Shown here: positions 63,584 to 64,000 of the stretch, piece after piece
Position numbering within the stretch: position 1 is the stretch's first letter
Layout: each line of letters opens with the position of its first letter
Source: Prionace glauca
Taxonomy: Eukaryota > Chordata > Chondrichthyes > Carcharhiniformes > Carcharhinidae
Direction: 5' to 3'
Assembly (NCBI GenBank): GCA_037974335.1
Contig: CM075760.1
Location: 51,230,119 to 51,294,118, forward strand
Length of the DNA stretch: 64,000 nt
Program-made: the position numbers and the translations under genes
The notes under the pieces: generated by a model
Seen by the model: the letters and a program-made list of their open reading frames with translations, nothing else
Told to the model about the DNA's origin: nothing
The model's database searches: none

Positions 63584-63776
63584 GGTGCCGGTATCCCTGT
63601 GTCTCTGCAGGTTGAGCCAGTTGGGTTTTTGTAGAGATTGAGCAGTTTTCATGATCACTTTTTCCTCCTGCTGGCCCCACAAATTTACCACATTCATTCA
63701 GCTCACATTCACAGGTTGCTTTTGTGTTTGTGTGAATTCTCTCTCACTCCCTTTTTTTCTTTTTTTAAAATCACAG

Positions 63777-63883
63777 GATTGAGGAGGAGGGGGATTGACA
63801 ATCGGGAATCTCGAATCAAACATCACACCAGAATCTGAGAATCATCCAGTTTGTCATAACCTGAATATCACAGGACTTCCAAC
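63777..63883 (+). other. Leader exon start of ZNF 12
   Basis: Acceptor TTTTTTAAAATCACAG, exon opening GATTGAGGAGGAGGG, then AATCTCGAATCAAACATCAC as in other ZNF leaders. The ATG comes much earlier than in the MEKPWKC genes. Confidence 0.6.
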
Positions 63884-64000
63884 ATGGAAGGAAACAGTCC
63901 CGTTCTCAGCGGGGAGAAACGGTACACGTGTTCTGTGTGTGGACAAAGATTCAGCCAATCATCTGGCCTTTTGAAACATCAGCGAGCTCACACTGGAGGC
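63884..64000 (+). CDS. C2H2 zinc-finger gene, 5' end only (ZNF 12)
   Basis: From the ATG in CCAACATGGAAGG the codons read [39 protein letters not shown] and run off the window. One complete C2H2 finger and the start of a linker are visible. [16 protein letters not shown] aligns with the fossil HSGERLYTCxVC segment in the leaders of the other units, so this gene keeps as coding what the others have lost. It is divergent from ZNF 11. Confidence 0.8.
   Translation, partial: MEGNSPVLSGEKRYTCSVCGQRFSQSSGLLKHQRAHTGG

Larger units (their letters stand above)
62042..63615 (-). repeat. Right arm of the ZNF 10/11 inverted duplication
   Basis: Inverted copy of 55398-56972. The inner edge is the 3' end of the CR1-A (ACATAAGAACATAAG). 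The outer edge is CCCTGTGTCTCTGCAGGTTG, beyond which the two loci have unrelated sequence. Confidence 0.9.

Overview
This window is vertebrate nuclear DNA, and everything in it points to a cartilaginous fish, most likely a shark. It holds a cluster of C2H2 zinc-finger (ZNF) genes, two tRNA-derived SINE families of the kind I associate with elasmobranch genomes, many CR1-clade LINE pieces, Penelope-like retroelements, and an immunoglobulin heavy-chain membrane exon pair. No bacterial genes, tRNA genes, rRNA genes or CRISPR arrays were seen. The species call is an inference from repeat content and cannot be proved here.

The backbone is twelve ZNF loci: 1 (2539-3480 -), 2 (8128-8970 +), 3 (14845-15771 -), 4 (18332-19491 +, dead), 5 (25751-26765 -, damaged tail), 6 (28963-30177 -, dead), 7 (35473-36679 +, late stop), 8 (41087-42049 +), 9 (50887-52158 -, a distinct lineage with 13 good fingers), 10 (55428-56018 +), 11 (62993-63583 -, inverted copy of 10) and 12 (63884 to the right edge +). 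No KRAB, SCAN or BTB domain is visible. Most share one architecture: a CpG-rich promoter with CCAAT boxes, a short non-coding exon 1 ending CACCATCT before GTGAGTA, an intron of about 1-2 kb, and an exon 2 that starts GATATCAGAA or a variant, carries a leader with decayed fingers, and then one uninterrupted finger array beginning MEKPWKC.

Several loci are arranged head to head around one promoter: 1/2 (about 6.0-6.4 kb), 3/4 (16.4-17.0 kb, where the promoter is itself an inverted repeat) and 9/10 (53.5-54.0 kb). Other promoters have lost one partner (27.5-27.96 kb and 38.35-38.86 kb) or both (33.2-33.6 kb and 59.3-59.8 kb). Genes 3, 5 and 7 share about 1 kb of 3' flank including the same old LINE piece, so the cluster grew by block duplication. 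Arms of about 1.57 kb carrying genes 10 and 11 form a recent inverted duplication (about 99% by eye).

Mobile DNA fills the gaps. There is a nearly intact CR1 (42981-46730) nested in an older CR1, two palindromic Penelope-like insertions (6648-7394 and 54280-54876), other Penelope-like fragments carrying a GIY-YIG-type domain or a hammerhead-ribozyme-like core, an RTE-like LINE broken up by other repeats, and a decayed Ty3/Gypsy fossil (about 11.5-12.6 kb).

The most unexpected non-ZNF item is a pair of immunoglobulin heavy-chain membrane exons (48954-49081 and 49223-49234, followed by a 3' UTR with two AATAAA signals). No constant-domain exon is visible upstream, so this looks like an orphan remnant of a dispersed IgH cluster inside the ZNF array.
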